Below are positions 25,620 to 34,943 of a DNA stretch of 64,000 nt, in pieces (positions within the stretch are counted from its first letter, which is position 1; each line of letters starts with the position of its first letter). Below the pieces are notes generated by a model, which saw only the letters and a program-made list of their open reading frames with translations, did no database searches and had not been told where the DNA came from. The stretch covers positions 186,001 through 250,000 of the forward strand of contig NZ_JAFFZN010000002.1 in assembly GCF_017676385.1 (NCBI RefSeq). The letters are read 5' to 3'. The translations under genes and the position numbers were made by a program. This stretch comes from Streptomyces spirodelae (GTDB taxonomy: Bacteria > Actinomycetota > Actinomycetes > Streptomycetales > Streptomycetaceae).

Positions 25620-26771
25620 GTGCTCCTGAAAACCTTTGGCTGGTCCTTCGGCGTCACCGCCGCCGGATTGGCCGCAGCGGCGTTCTTCTGGGGGTGGGAG
25701 GCGTTCGCCCTCGTGGCGATCCTTTCCGTCCTCGAGATCTCGTTGTCCTTCGACAACGCGGTCGTCAACGCCGGCGTACTGAAGAAGATGAACGCCTTCT
25801 GGCAGAAGATCTTCCTCACCATCGGCATTCTGATCGCGGTATTCGGCATGCGGCTGATCTTCCCGGTCATCATCGTCGCCATCAGCGCGAAGGTCGGGCC
25901 GGTCGAGGCCGTGCGGGTCGCGCTCGAGAACCCCGACCGCTACGAGCAGTTGGTCACGGACGCCCATCCGGCCATCGCCGCGTTCGGCGGGATGTTCCTG
26001 CTGATGATCTTCCTCGACTTCATCTTCGAGGAGCGGGAGGAGAAGTGGCTCGGCTGGCTCGAGCGCCCGCTGTCCCGGCTCGGCAAGATCGACGGACTCT
26101 CCGTCTGCATCGCGCTGGTCGTGCTGCTGGTGACGGCCACCACACTGGCCACTGCCGCGCACCAGCACGCCGGACACGCCGACAAGTCCGGCACGGTGCT
26201 GCTCTCCGGCGTCGCGGGACTGATCACCTATCTCATCGTCGGCGGCCTCTCCGGCCACTTCGAGAACAAACTCGAAGAAGAGGAAGAGCGCGAACACGAA
26301 GCCGAGGAAGAGGCCAAGAAGGCCGGGAAACAGCCCTCGGCGGTCGGGCTGGCCGGCAAGGCGGCCTTCTTCATGTTCCTCTACCTGGAGGTACTGGACG
26401 CCTCGTTCTCCTTCGACGGGGTCATCGGCGCCTTCGCGATCACCAACCACATCTTCTGGATGGCGCTCGGTCTGGGCATCGGAGCGATGTACGTCCGGTC
26501 GCTGACGGTCTACCTGGTGCGCCAGGGCACCCTGGACGACTACGTCTACCTGGAGCACGGCGCGCACTACGCCATCGGCGCCCTCGCGGCCATCCTCCTG
26601 ATCACCGTCAAGTACGAGATCAACGAGGTCGTCACGGGCCTCGTCGGTGTGGTGCTGATCGCCACCTCCTTCTGGTCCTCGCTGCGCCGCAACCGTGCGA
26701 TCGAGGCCAACGGGGGAGACGGGTCCGGTGGGGACGAATCCGAGCAATCCGAGACCCCCGCGCGCGTGTGA
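25620..26771 (+). CDS. DUF475 / TerC-like integral membrane protein
   Basis: This 383-residue polytopic membrane protein has about nine hydrophobic helices. TerC-superfamily acidic motifs are seen twice: LEISLSFDNAVVNAGVL in the N-terminal half and LEVLDASFSFDGVIGAFAI in the C-terminal half, the paired SFDN/SFDG motifs thought to bind metal. A charged cytoplasmic stretch (EEEEEREHEAEEEAKKAG) separates the halves. It probably moves or senses a metal ion at the membrane together with TerD proteins. GTG 25620 is the start; only a weak GGGAAG ribosome-binding site precedes it. The gene order terD-terD-DUF475 is common in Streptomyces. Confidence 0.92.
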   Translation: MLLKTFGWSFGVTAAGLAAAAFFWGWEAFALVAILSVLEISLSFDNAVVNAGVLKKMNAFWQKIFLTIGILIAVFGMRLIFPVIIVAISAKVGPVEAVRVALENPDRYEQLVTDAHPAIAAFGGMFLLMIFLDFIFEEREEKWLGWLERPLSRLGKIDGLSVCIALVVLLVTATTLATAAHQHAGHADKSGTVLLSGVAGLITYLIVGGLSGHFENKLEEEEEREHEAEEEAKKAGKQPSAVGLAGKAAFFMFLYLEVLDASFSFDGVIGAFAITNHIFWMALGLGIGAMYVRSLTVYLVRQGTLDDYVYLEHGAHYAIGALAAILLITVKYEINEVVTGLVGVVLIATSFWSSLRRNRAIEANGGDGSGGDESEQSETPARV

Positions 26772-26906
26772 CCGGCTCCTGAACGAGGAACGCTCCCAGC
26801 GGGGCGGCTTGCGGCGGCGTCGGCTCGGGCCAATCGGCCCGGCCGCCGTCCTCGGGCCGCCCCGCAGTGGTGAGTCGGGCTTGCTGAGGACAAGTGGGGG
26901 TGTGGG

Positions 26907-27668
26907 ATGGTCTCCCTGTGGGAGAACTGGCGACGGGGTGTGGGTATGTCCCGGCGCGGACCCAGGTTCGACACGGTCGGGGGTCCTTCGACGTATGCGA
27001 TGGAGCTGACCAAACGGCACTCCGAGCTGTCGCTGACCAAACAGGGAGCCGATACCGGCAGCCTCCAGGTCAATCTCTCCTGGCGGATGCGCAGTTCGGA
27101 CCTGGAAGGGGTCGGCCGCCGTACGGGCAGCTCGCTGCGGCACCCGCTCAGAGCGTTCAAGCCCACCGTTGTACAGGCGCACACGCAGGGCGTCGTCAAC
27201 GTGGACCTCGACCTGGCCTGCATGTACGAGCTGGTGGACGGCAGCAAGGGCGTCGTCCAGCCGCTCGGCAACTTCACGGGGGACTGGAACGCGCCCCCCT
27301 ACGTCAAGCTCACCGGGGACGACCGGTTCGGTTCGCCGTCCGGCGAGACGCTGTACGTCAATCTCGACCACAAGGACGAGATCAGGCGGCTGCTCTTCTT
27401 CGTCTACATCTACGACGGCACCCCGGCCTTCGACCGGACCCACGCTGTCGTCACGCTCATCCCCAGCAACGGCCCCCATGTGGAGGTCGGCCTCGACGAG
27501 CGGGCTCCCCAGGCGCGCTCGTGCGCGGTGATGCTGATGGAGAACGTCAAGGGCGAGCTGAGGGTGCGCCGTGAGGTCCGCTACGTCTACGGCTTCCAGG
27601 CGGAGCTGGACCGGCTCTACGGCTGGGGCCTGCAGTGGGGCCGCGCCTACAAGACGCAGAAGGTCTGA
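26907..27668 (+). CDS. TerA/TerD-superfamily tellurium resistance-like protein
   Basis: This protein of up to 253 residues is related to TerD/TerA: MELTKRHSELSLTKQG marks the domain start, followed by LQVNLSWRMR, VDLDLACMYELVDGSKGVVQPLG in the position of the TerD calcium loop, and RRLLFFVYIYDGTPAFDRTHAVVTL. The aspartates of the canonical DFDLDASAL loop are only partly kept. The start is uncertain: ATG 26907 gives an N-terminal WENWRRGVGMSRRGPRFD extension with coding-like codon use, while ATG 26946 and ATG 27000 are alternatives; none has a clear ribosome-binding site. It follows DUF475 by 135 bp and ends at a strong terminator. Confidence 0.85.
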   Translation: MVSLWENWRRGVGMSRRGPRFDTVGGPSTYAMELTKRHSELSLTKQGADTGSLQVNLSWRMRSSDLEGVGRRTGSSLRHPLRAFKPTVVQAHTQGVVNVDLDLACMYELVDGSKGVVQPLGNFTGDWNAPPYVKLTGDDRFGSPSGETLYVNLDHKDEIRRLLFFVYIYDGTPAFDRTHAVVTLIPSNGPHVEVGLDERAPQARSCAVMLMENVKGELRVRREVRYVYGFQAELDRLYGWGLQWGRAYKTQKV

Positions 27669-27687
27669 CCGGCCGCCGGAGCGAGCG

Positions 27688-27743
27688 CGTATGCGCGCAT
27701 ACGAGGGCGAGGCCCCGTCCGGTCACCCGGGCGGGGCCTCGCC
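27688..27743. terminator. Palindrome and strong terminator hairpin after the TerA-like gene
   Basis: A perfect 16-bp palindrome (half-site CGTATGCG) lies at 27688-27703. Just after it GGCGAGGCCCCG (27706-27717) pairs with CGGGGCCTCGCC (27732-27743), extended inward by three more pairs, giving about a 15-bp stem with an 8-nt loop. It sits between two convergent ter genes and can serve both. Confidence 0.85.
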
Positions 27744-27831
27744 ATTCGCCTGTGCGCTCTCCTTCATGCGCTCTCTCAGCCGGCCGCGCACCCTGTGCAC
27801 CCTGCGCGCTCCGTGTGCCCGGTGAGCGCAC

Positions 27832-29175
27832 TCAGCGGCTGGTGAGGAACTGCGGGCCCTGCGGCGGCAGCGCGAACGCCGGGTCCGGCTGCGGGTAGCC
27901 GTAGGCCGGCTGGGGATAGCCGTACGCGGGCTGGGTGGCGGGTGGCTGCTGGGGCGGCTGGTGGGGAGGCTGCGGATAGCCGTACCCGGGCTGGTGGATG
28001 GGCGGCGCCGGGATGTTCGGGGCTCCCTGCGGCCCGAACGGCGGTCCGAACGGTGGCGCGCCGGGCGGCGGCACCTGCGCCGTCACGGCGGAGGCCGAAG
28101 CCTGGGCAGCCCCCACCCCCGCCGGGTCCTGCTGGGGCTCAGGCGACGGAGTCGGCTGTGGCGGCTCCGGAGCGGGCGGCTGGGGCGGCGGTGCGGGGTC
28201 GGGCCCGGGAACCGGCCCCGGGCCAGGTGCGGGCCCCGGAGGCGGCCCCGGCGGCACCGGCTCGGGCCCCGGGCCGGGCGGCGAGGGCGGCGGCCCGGGC
28301 GGCGGTCCCGGCTCCGGATTGGGCGACGGCTCCGGCTGCGGCCCGGGCGGCACAGGGTCGGGCTCGGGGAAGTCCGGCTCGGGCGGTGGCTGCGGGACGG
28401 TGGCGGCCGGCGGGCCCAGCCGGAAGTCCGGGGAGCCGACCGTGTCGGGGCTGGGCGTGTGCGCCACGGTCGCGTCGGGGTCGTGCTCCGCGTCCCGTGC
28501 CGCTTGGCGGTCGGCGTCGGCATCGCCGTCGGCTTCGGCCGTGGCTGCGGTGCCGCCCGTGGCGTCGCCGGAGGCGTTGGTGCCGGCCTCGCCCTCACCG
28601 GGGCTCTCGCTCTCGTCCACGGTGATACCGAACTCGGTGGCGAGGCCGACCAGCCCGGTGTCGTAGCCCTGGCCCAGCGCACGGAACTTCCAGCCGTCCC
28701 CCCGCCGGTACAGCTCGCCGCAGACCATGGCGGTCTCGGCGCCGGTCTCCGGCTCCATGTCGAAGCGCGCGAGAAGCCGCCCACCGCGGGCCGGGTCGGT
28801 TGCGCCATCCGGGTTGCCCGCGTCGTGCAGCAGCAGCCGCAGCTCTCTCACGTCGGCGAAGGTGCCGCCGTCGGCGGAGGCGGCCAGCAGTACGCGGTCC
28901 ACGGAGGCGTCCAGCGTGCCCAGGTCCGCCTCGACGGTGTCGCGCAGCCCCTCGGGCTCCCGCTTCTTGGCCAGGTGCCGCACCAGTCCGGAGGGGTGGC
29001 GGGGCTGGTTGTAGAAGATGAAGTCGTCGTCGGAGCGAACCTTGCCGTCCGGGCCGAGCAGCAGCGCCGAGGCGTCGACATCCGGCACACCGGCACCAGG
29101 CGCCCAGCAGAGCACAGCGCGGACCGCCGTGGCCTCCAGCGGGATGTTCGACCCCTTCGTCATCGCGTGCGTCAT
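27832..29175 (-). CDS. TerD-domain protein with long Pro/Gly-rich tail
   Basis: This 447-residue protein has an N-terminal TerD domain (about 1-185: [72 protein letters not shown]). An acidic Ala/Asp/Glu linker, a collagen-like region rich in PGP and PEP steps (about 275-370) and a C-terminal Pro/Gln/Tyr part with repeated YGYPQP units follow. The tail is low-complexity and may mediate clustering or protein contacts. ATG 29175 is chosen because the family begins MTHAM; upstream frame is not protein-like. It is transcribed opposite to the other ter genes and divergent from the aldolase operon. Confidence 0.9.
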   Translation of the reverse strand: MTHAMTKGSNIPLEATAVRAVLCWAPGAGVPDVDASALLLGPDGKVRSDDDFIFYNQPRHPSGLVRHLAKKREPEGLRDTVEADLGTLDASVDRVLLAASADGGTFADVRELRLLLHDAGNPDGATDPARGGRLLARFDMEPETGAETAMVCGELYRRGDGWKFRALGQGYDTGLVGLATEFGITVDESESPGEGEAGTNASGDATGGTAATAEADGDADADRQAARDAEHDPDATVAHTPSPDTVGSPDFRLGPPAATVPQPPPEPDFPEPDPVPPGPQPEPSPNPEPGPPPGPPPSPPGPGPEPVPPGPPPGPAPGPGPVPGPDPAPPPQPPAPEPPQPTPSPEPQQDPAGVGAAQASASAVTAQVPPPGAPPFGPPFGPQGAPNIPAPPIHQPGYGYPQPPHQPPQQPPATQPAYGYPQPAYGYPQPDPAFALPPQGPQFLTSR

Positions 29176-29417
29176 GTCTTCATCCTGCCCTCGGACGGAC
29201 GGCATCGACAACGCGGGACGTGATCGACAGCGTGGGACGCGAGGGGCCCGGCGGCCGCATCCCGAACCGAGGGAACTTGTGGCCGGTCCTCGTACGTACG
29301 ATGAGCAGCCACGCGGCACCATGGCGGCCCCGGCAGGACCACCGCCACCGCGTGTGCCACCAGGTACGCCATGACAGCTGGGCAGGACGCTGAGACGGCG
29401 GGACGGGGGATACATCC

Positions 29418-30596
29418 ATGCGGCATTTCAGCCAGCTGACGCCTGAGCGCCGGAACGCGCTCTTCCACCGCGAGCCGGTCGAGTTCACGCCGGACTCGCC
29501 CCCGGGCGTTCTCGCCGTCGCGCTGGGCGCCACCCTCTACAGCCCCGCGACCAGACCCTCGCTCGCCGACGACGTGCTCAAGCAGGCGGCGCGCGGCGTC
29601 GTCTCCATGGTGCTGTGTCTGGAGGACTCGATAGCCGACGCGGAGGTGTCGGAGGCCGAGGACAACCTCGTCGGCCAGCTGAGTCAGCTGGCCGGCCGGG
29701 TACCCGAGCGCCTCGCGAAGGACGCGCTCCCGCTGCTGTTCGTCCGCGTACGGGAGCACGGACAGATCACCGCGCTGGTGCGCAGGCTGGGCCCTGCCGT
29801 ACGGCTGCTGTCGGGATTCGTGCTGCCCAAGTTCACCGAGGACCACTCGGTGCCCTTCCTGGAGGCCCTCACCGAGGCGGAGGCGGCGTGCGGCCGGCGG
29901 CTGTTCGCGATGCCCGTGCTGGAGTCGCCCGAGCTGCTGCACCGGGAGAGCCGGACGGAGGCGCTCGTCGGCATCGCCCGCACCCTGGACAAGTACCGGG
30001 AGCGGGTTCTCGCGCTGCGCCTGGGCGTCACCGACTTCTGCGCCGCCTACGGGCTGCGCCGCACCCCGGAGATGACCGCGTACGACGTGCAGCTCGTCGC
30101 CTCGGTCATCGCTGACGTGGTCAATGTGCTGGGCCGGGCCGACGGCACCGGGTTCACGGTCACCGGACCGGTATGGGAGTATTTCCGGCCGCAGGAGAGG
30201 ATGTTCAAACCGCAGTTGCGGCAGAGCCCGTTCCTGAGCGGCCGGGCCGAGGACGTGCGCGCCGCGTTGATCGAGCACGACCTCGACGGTCTGCTGCGCG
30301 AGATCGAGCTCGACCGGGCCAACGGCCTGCTGGGCAAGACCTGTATCCACCCCTCTCATGTGGCCCCGGTGCACGCCCTGTCGGTGGTGAGCCATGAGGA
30401 GTTCTGCGACGCGACCGATGTGCTGCGCCCGGAGCGCGGCGGAGGCGGAGTGCTGCGCTCCGCGTATACGAACAAGATGAACGAGGTGAAGCCGCACCGG
30501 GCCTGGGCCGAGCGCACACTGCTGCGCGGTGAGGTCTTCGGGGTGGCGCGCGAGGGCGTGAGCTTCGTGGAACTGCTGGCGGCGGGAGTCAAGTGA
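29418..30596 (+). CDS. HpcH/HpaI aldolase / citrate lyase beta-like protein of the Ter metabolite operon
   Basis: This 392-residue TIM-barrel enzyme of the CitE-like aldolase superfamily has the acidic [12 protein letters not shown] motif after strand 2, [11 protein letters not shown] for the substrate-binding arginine, and [19 protein letters not shown] near the end, the CitE phosphate/CoA region. Ter-linked members form a distinct branch always found with a phosphoribosyltransferase and a HAD phosphatase. The established proposal for these operons (Anantharaman, Iyer and Aravind) is synthesis of a nucleoside-like metabolite in stress. The product is unproven. ATG 29418 has a GGGGGA-type ribosome-binding site. 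Its stop overlaps the next start (GTGA). Confidence 0.9.
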   Translation: MRHFSQLTPERRNALFHREPVEFTPDSPPGVLAVALGATLYSPATRPSLADDVLKQAARGVVSMVLCLEDSIADAEVSEAEDNLVGQLSQLAGRVPERLAKDALPLLFVRVREHGQITALVRRLGPAVRLLSGFVLPKFTEDHSVPFLEALTEAEAACGRRLFAMPVLESPELLHRESRTEALVGIARTLDKYRERVLALRLGVTDFCAAYGLRRTPEMTAYDVQLVASVIADVVNVLGRADGTGFTVTGPVWEYFRPQERMFKPQLRQSPFLSGRAEDVRAALIEHDLDGLLREIELDRANGLLGKTCIHPSHVAPVHALSVVSHEEFCDATDVLRPERGGGGVLRSAYTNKMNEVKPHRAWAERTLLRGEVFGVAREGVSFVELLAAGVK

Positions 30597-33154
30597 ACGC
30601 AAGCGTACGGGAATCCGGGACCGGGCCGGACGGGACCGAAACGGGCACGAGCGGGCCGGACGGGACCGAGAGGTCCGGGGCCGAGGTGTGGCCGGGCCAC
30701 TGGGTGGCCGAGCGGCTCGGGGTGCGGCTGGAGGGCGAAGGACTGCGGGACCTGCTGGGCCTCGCGCTGCGGCGCAATCCCAAGCGGGCCCACCTGCTGG
30801 TCTCCACCGTCCTCGGCAAGCATCTGCCGCAGCGCCCGGCCCGGGTGCTCGGCGCGGGCCGCCGCCTGGGAGAGCGGGTGCGCGAGCTGCTCGGCGCCGA
30901 GGAGGCAGCCCGTTCGGCCGTGCTCGGCTTCGCCGAGACCGCGACCGGGCTGGGACTCACCGTCGCGCACAGCATGGGCAGCCGGATGAGCGCTCTGCAC
31001 TCCACGCGCCGCCGGGTGCCGGGGGTGCGGCAGTACGGCGGCTTCGAGGAGGAGCACAGCCACGCCACCGCGCATCTGCTCCTGCCGGAGAATCCGCGAC
31101 TGCTGCGCACGGACGGCCCGCTGGTGCTGGTGGACGACGAACTGTCCACCGGCCGGACCGTACGCAACACCATCGCCGCGCTGCACGCCGTCCATCCGCG
31201 TGACCGGTACGTCGTGGCCGCGCTGGTCGACACCCGGGGCGACGGCGACGCGGCCGCGCTGGAGAAGTTCGCCGCCGAACTGGGCGCCCGCGTCGATGTG
31301 GTGGCCCTGGCCGCAGGCCGCGTGGAGCTCCCCGCCGACGTACTGGAGCGCGGCCGGGAGCTGGTCGAGAAGTACGGCGGGGAGCAGCACGGCAGCGAAC
31401 CTGCGACCGCCGTGCCGGCCGTGTCCGCGGTCCCGAAGGGCACCGTGCGGCGGGTGGATCTCGGCTGGCCGGCGGAGGTGCCGGACGGCGGCCGGCACGG
31501 CTTCGGCCCGCGTGAGCAGGTCCGGCTGGAAGCCGCGCTCCCGGACATGGCCGAACGGGTGCTCTCCGCACTGGAGCCGGCGGCCGTACCGGACGAATCG
31601 GCCGGCACCGAACCGCCGCGTGTTCTCGTCCTCGGCAACGAGGAGCTGATGTACGCACCGCTGCTGCTCGCGTCCGAGATGGAAAAGCGCGCCAAGGGCC
31701 GTGCGGAGGTCCGTTTCTCCACCACGACCCGCTCACCCGTCCTTCCGCTCGACGACCCGGGCTACGCGATACGCACCGCGCTGCGCTTCCCGGCGCACGA
31801 CCTGCCCCGCCAGGCCGGACCCGGGAGCGGCGCCGCCGAGCGCTACGCCTACAACGTCGCCGGCCAGGGCTTCGACGCCGTCGTGGCCGTCGTGGACAGC
31901 GAGGGCGACACCCCCGAACTGCACGCCCCCGGCGGCCTGCTGGACCAGCTCGCCGGCTGCGCGCGGCAGGTGCTGCTGTCGGTCGTCCCGGCGTACGTAC
32001 CGGACCGGGCCCGGCCGGCCCCGCCCGGGCCGCTGCACGGCCCCGCCTTCTCCTCGTACGCGCGGGCCGACGTGGCGTGGCTGCTGCGCGACCTGTCCGA
32101 CATCGAACTGGAGGCGCCGACGGAGGAGCGGGAGGAGGCCATCCAGGCGGGCGGTGCGCACTACGCCGAGTCGCTGCCCGTCGAGTACCAGCCCTCCAAG
32201 GAGTACCAGCAGCTCTTCCACGGCGCGCTGGAGTCGGCAGCAGAGCGCCTGGCCCGCGCGGTCGGCACCGTCACCGAGACGGTGCTGGCCGAACGCGGTC
32301 CCCGCCCCGTGCTCGTCTCGCTGGCCAGGGCCGGTACACCGGTCGGGGTGCTGATGCGCCGCTGGGCGCGGTACGCGCACGGGCTGGACCTGCCGCACTA
32401 CGCCGTCTCCATCGTGCGGGGCCGGGGCATCGACACCAACGCGCTGGCCCACCTGGCGGCCCACCACGATCCGGCCGACGTCGTCTTCGTGGACGGCTGG
32501 ACCGGCAAGGGCGCCATCACCCGGGAGCTGGCCCAGGCGCTCGCCGCGCATCCCCGTTTCGACCCCGAGCTGGCCGTTCTGGCCGACCCGGGCTCGTGCG
32601 TGCGCACCTACGGCACCCGCGAGGACTTCCTCATCCCCTCCGCCTGCCTCAACTCGACCGTCTCCGGGCTGATCTCCCGCACCGTGCTCCGCGCCGACCT
32701 GGTGGGACCGCACGACTTCCACGGTGCGAAGTTCTACCGCGAACTGGCCGACAGCGACCTGTCACAGCACTTCGTCGACACGGTCGCGGCGCGCTTCCCC
32801 GCGGTGCGGGAGAGCGCGGCCCGGCAGGCGGCGGCGCTGGCGGGCGCCGACCGCACCCCCACCTGGGCGGGCTGGCGTGCCGTGGAGGACATCAGCGAGG
32901 CGTACGGCATCGGAGATGTGAACCTGATCAAGCCGGGCGTCGGCGAGACGACCCGCGTCCTGCTGCGCCGCGTCCCCTGGCGCATCCTGGCCCGGCGCGG
33001 CGTGGGCGCCGACCTGGACCACGTACGGCTGCTGGCGGCACAGCGCGGCGTGCCCGTCGAGGAGACCGACGATCTGCCCTACAGCTGCGTCGGAATCGTC
33101 CACCCCCGCTACACGCGCGGTGCGACAGGCGCCGACGGAAAGGCCGCACGGTGA
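30593..33154 (+). CDS. Phosphoribosyltransferase-TRSP-StiP-PELOTA fusion protein
   Basis: This 853-residue protein is the central enzyme of the Ter metabolite operon. The N-terminal part is a type I phosphoribosyltransferase with the PRPP-binding loop LVLVDDELSTGRTVRNT at about 176-192. A middle region around 330-480 corresponds to the TRSP domain (VLVLGNEELMYAPLLLASEME). The C-terminal half resembles StiP/PRTase-like proteins, with EYQPSKEYQQLFHGAL, LVSLARAGTPVGVLMRRW, VRGRGIDTNAL and a second PRPP-loop-like FVDGWTGKGAITREL near 628-643. The last 70 residues (GVGETTRVLLRRVPW onward) match the PELOTA RNA-binding domain. These parts are separate genes in many bacteria. It overlaps both neighbours by four bases (GTGA), so the three proteins are made together. 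Confidence 0.88.
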   Translation: MNASVRESGTGPDGTETGTSGPDGTERSGAEVWPGHWVAERLGVRLEGEGLRDLLGLALRRNPKRAHLLVSTVLGKHLPQRPARVLGAGRRLGERVRELLGAEEAARSAVLGFAETATGLGLTVAHSMGSRMSALHSTRRRVPGVRQYGGFEEEHSHATAHLLLPENPRLLRTDGPLVLVDDELSTGRTVRNTIAALHAVHPRDRYVVAALVDTRGDGDAAALEKFAAELGARVDVVALAAGRVELPADVLERGRELVEKYGGEQHGSEPATAVPAVSAVPKGTVRRVDLGWPAEVPDGGRHGFGPREQVRLEAALPDMAERVLSALEPAAVPDESAGTEPPRVLVLGNEELMYAPLLLASEMEKRAKGRAEVRFSTTTRSPVLPLDDPGYAIRTALRFPAHDLPRQAGPGSGAAERYAYNVAGQGFDAVVAVVDSEGDTPELHAPGGLLDQLAGCARQVLLSVVPAYVPDRARPAPPGPLHGPAFSSYARADVAWLLRDLSDIELEAPTEEREEAIQAGGAHYAESLPVEYQPSKEYQQLFHGALESAAERLARAVGTVTETVLAERGPRPVLVSLARAGTPVGVLMRRWARYAHGLDLPHYAVSIVRGRGIDTNALAHLAAHHDPADVVFVDGWTGKGAITRELAQALAAHPRFDPELAVLADPGSCVRTYGTREDFLIPSACLNSTVSGLISRTVLRADLVGPHDFHGAKFYRELADSDLSQHFVDTVAARFPAVRESAARQAAALAGADRTPTWAGWRAVEDISEAYGIGDVNLIKPGVGETTRVLLRRVPWRILARRGVGADLDHVRLLAAQRGVPVEETDDLPYSCVGIVHPRYTRGATGADGKAAR

Positions 33155-34062
33155 CCAAAGCGACCACGGGAACCACACCGACAACGGGGACCGCGGTGAC
33201 GCCGGGACCCGCCGGGTCCGGCCCGGCAGGAGACGTCCTGGTCGCCAGCGACCTGGACCGTACGCTGATCTACTCGGCGGCTGCGCTGGAGCTGACCATG
33301 CCCGACACCCGGGCGCCCCGGCTGCTGTGCGTGGAGACGTACGACCACCGTCCGCTCTCCTACATGACGGAGGAGGCCGCCGCACTGCTGGCGGCCCTCG
33401 CGGGCCAGGCGGTCTTCGTGCCCGCCACCACGCGCACCCCCGAGCAGTACCGCCGCGTCCGGCTGCCGGGGCCGCCGCCCCGCTACGCGGTCTGCGCCAA
33501 CGGCGGCCACCTGCTGGTCGACGGCGAGAGCGACCCCGAGTGGCGTCAGCGGGTGCGCGAGCGGCTGACCGAGTGCGCCCCGCTCGCCCAGGTGCGCGAC
33601 CACATGCTGGGCCGGGCGCGCCCCGAATGGCTCCTCAAGGAGCGCGTCGCGGACGGCCTGTTCGCCTATCTGGTGGTCGAACGGGCGCTGCTGCCCGACA
33701 CCTGGGTCAAGGAACTCGCCGCCTGGGCGGGCCCGCAGGGCTGGAGCGTCTCCCTCCAGGGCCGCAAGATCTACGCCGTACCGCACCCGCTCACCAAGAG
33801 CGCCGCCGTGGCGGAGGTGGCACGCCGGGCCGGCACCGCGCGGACCCTCGCGGCCGGCGACTCCCTGCTCGACGCGGACCTGCTGCGCGCCGCCGATGTG
33901 GCCTGGCGCCCGGCACACGGCGAGCTGGCCGACAGCGGCTGGCAGCTGTCACACGTACGGGTAGTGCCGGAGCGCGGAGTACTGGCGGGCGAGGCCATTC
34001 TGCGCCTGATGCGCTCGGCGGTGATCACCCAGCCGGGGGCGGTGGCACCGGTGCCGGACTGA
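33151..34062 (+). CDS. HAD superfamily hydrolase of the Ter metabolite operon
   Basis: This 303-residue HAD phosphatase has nucleophile Asp34 and acid Asp36 in ASDLDRTLIYS, a motif II-like VPATTRTPEQYRRV, a large cap region (LPGPPPRYAVCANGGHLLVDG) of the sucrose-phosphatase/Cof-type C2 class, and motif IV GDSLLDADLLRAA. It begins with a low-complexity Thr-rich leader of 25 residues. GTG 33151 overlaps the preceding stop (GTGA). Within the operon it is expected to dephosphorylate the product of the PRTase. No ATP-grasp gene, which usually accompanies this trio, is found nearby. Confidence 0.9.
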   Translation: MTKATTGTTPTTGTAVTPGPAGSGPAGDVLVASDLDRTLIYSAAALELTMPDTRAPRLLCVETYDHRPLSYMTEEAAALLAALAGQAVFVPATTRTPEQYRRVRLPGPPPRYAVCANGGHLLVDGESDPEWRQRVRERLTECAPLAQVRDHMLGRARPEWLLKERVADGLFAYLVVERALLPDTWVKELAAWAGPQGWSVSLQGRKIYAVPHPLTKSAAVAEVARRAGTARTLAAGDSLLDADLLRAADVAWRPAHGELADSGWQLSHVRVVPERGVLAGEAILRLMRSAVITQPGAVAPVPD

Positions 34063-34082
34063 CGTGCGTGCGCCCTCGCCGC

Positions 34083-34826
34083 TCACCGACGCCGTCGGCC
34101 TGCGCTCCTCCCGTCCTTCCCGCGCCTCCCGTCCTTCCCCCGCTCCTCGCCCCTGCCTCGCTCCTCGCTGGGCTCCTGCCGCTGCCCGCCGTCCTCCCCG
34201 TGGCCCTTTCCCCCGTAGAGCGAGGCCCTGCTGCGCAGCTCCTCGCCGCGCACCCGGGCGCGGGTGCGCTGCTCGCGCAGATCCCGGGCGCGGCGGGCGC
34301 GTTCGACCTCGTCCCGGTGGCGCTGCTGCCAGTAGGGGTTGTCGTGCGGCAGGGCGCTGCCCACCCTCCCGTACATCCCGAAGACCAGCAGCAGCAGTCC
34401 GACGGCAAAGCTGAACAGCACGTTCTCCAACTCGAACGCGAGCACGTTCAGACGCGTCTCCAGCAGCGCCAGATTGGCGAACCCGCTCAGCAGGAACAGT
34501 CCGCCGAAGGCGATGTTGACGTTGGAGGCGAAGTTTCCGCCGCGCACCATGGCGCCGATGAGCAGCATCCCGACGACGACGGAGAGCACACTGAGCGCCC
34601 CGTTGGTGTTGAGGCCGGCCACCTGGTCGCCGCCGGTGTCGAAGAAACCGATGTTGTCGGTGAGCCCCAGAGTGCCGAAGACGGTCAGCCCCAGCCCCAC
34701 CACCCCGGCCCCCACCCGGTAGACGCGGCTCAGCTTGTGGTGCACCGGCATGTGCTCGTCCAGTACCCGCCGCCCGCGCGGCAGGAGCCTGCGATGGCGG
34801 AACGTACGGGTGGGGGACGCGGCCAC
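34083..34826 (-). CDS. DUF4383 integral membrane protein with charged repetitive tail
   Basis: This 247-residue protein has four predicted membrane helices (about 35-150) and matches DUF4383: PVHHKLSRVYRVGAGVVGLG, TDNIGFFDTGGDQVAGLNTNGALSVLSVVVGMLL, LENVLFSFAVGLLLLVFGMYGRV and PHDNPYWQQRH (pieces quoted). After the last helix a long hydrophilic tail of about 80 residues, rich in Arg, Glu, Lys and Gly with repeated EERG/KDGR motifs, runs to the stop. GTG 34826 is supported by GAGGAGG upstream. The function is unknown. It ends 20 bp from the HAD stop (convergent). Confidence 0.9.
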   Translation of the reverse strand: MAASPTRTFRHRRLLPRGRRVLDEHMPVHHKLSRVYRVGAGVVGLGLTVFGTLGLTDNIGFFDTGGDQVAGLNTNGALSVLSVVVGMLLIGAMVRGGNFASNVNIAFGGLFLLSGFANLALLETRLNVLAFELENVLFSFAVGLLLLVFGMYGRVGSALPHDNPYWQQRHRDEVERARRARDLREQRTRARVRGEELRSRASLYGGKGHGEDGGQRQEPSEERGRGEERGKDGRRGKDGRSAGRRRR

Positions 34827-34943
34827 GGGGGGCCTCCTCGGAACGGCCGGAGGCGACGCTCACCTTGCGCATTCCAGCATCCGCCCGGAGCGCCTGTGTC
34901 TCAACAGCGACGCTCAGTAGCGGTCGCAGCGGGGTGACCGTCG

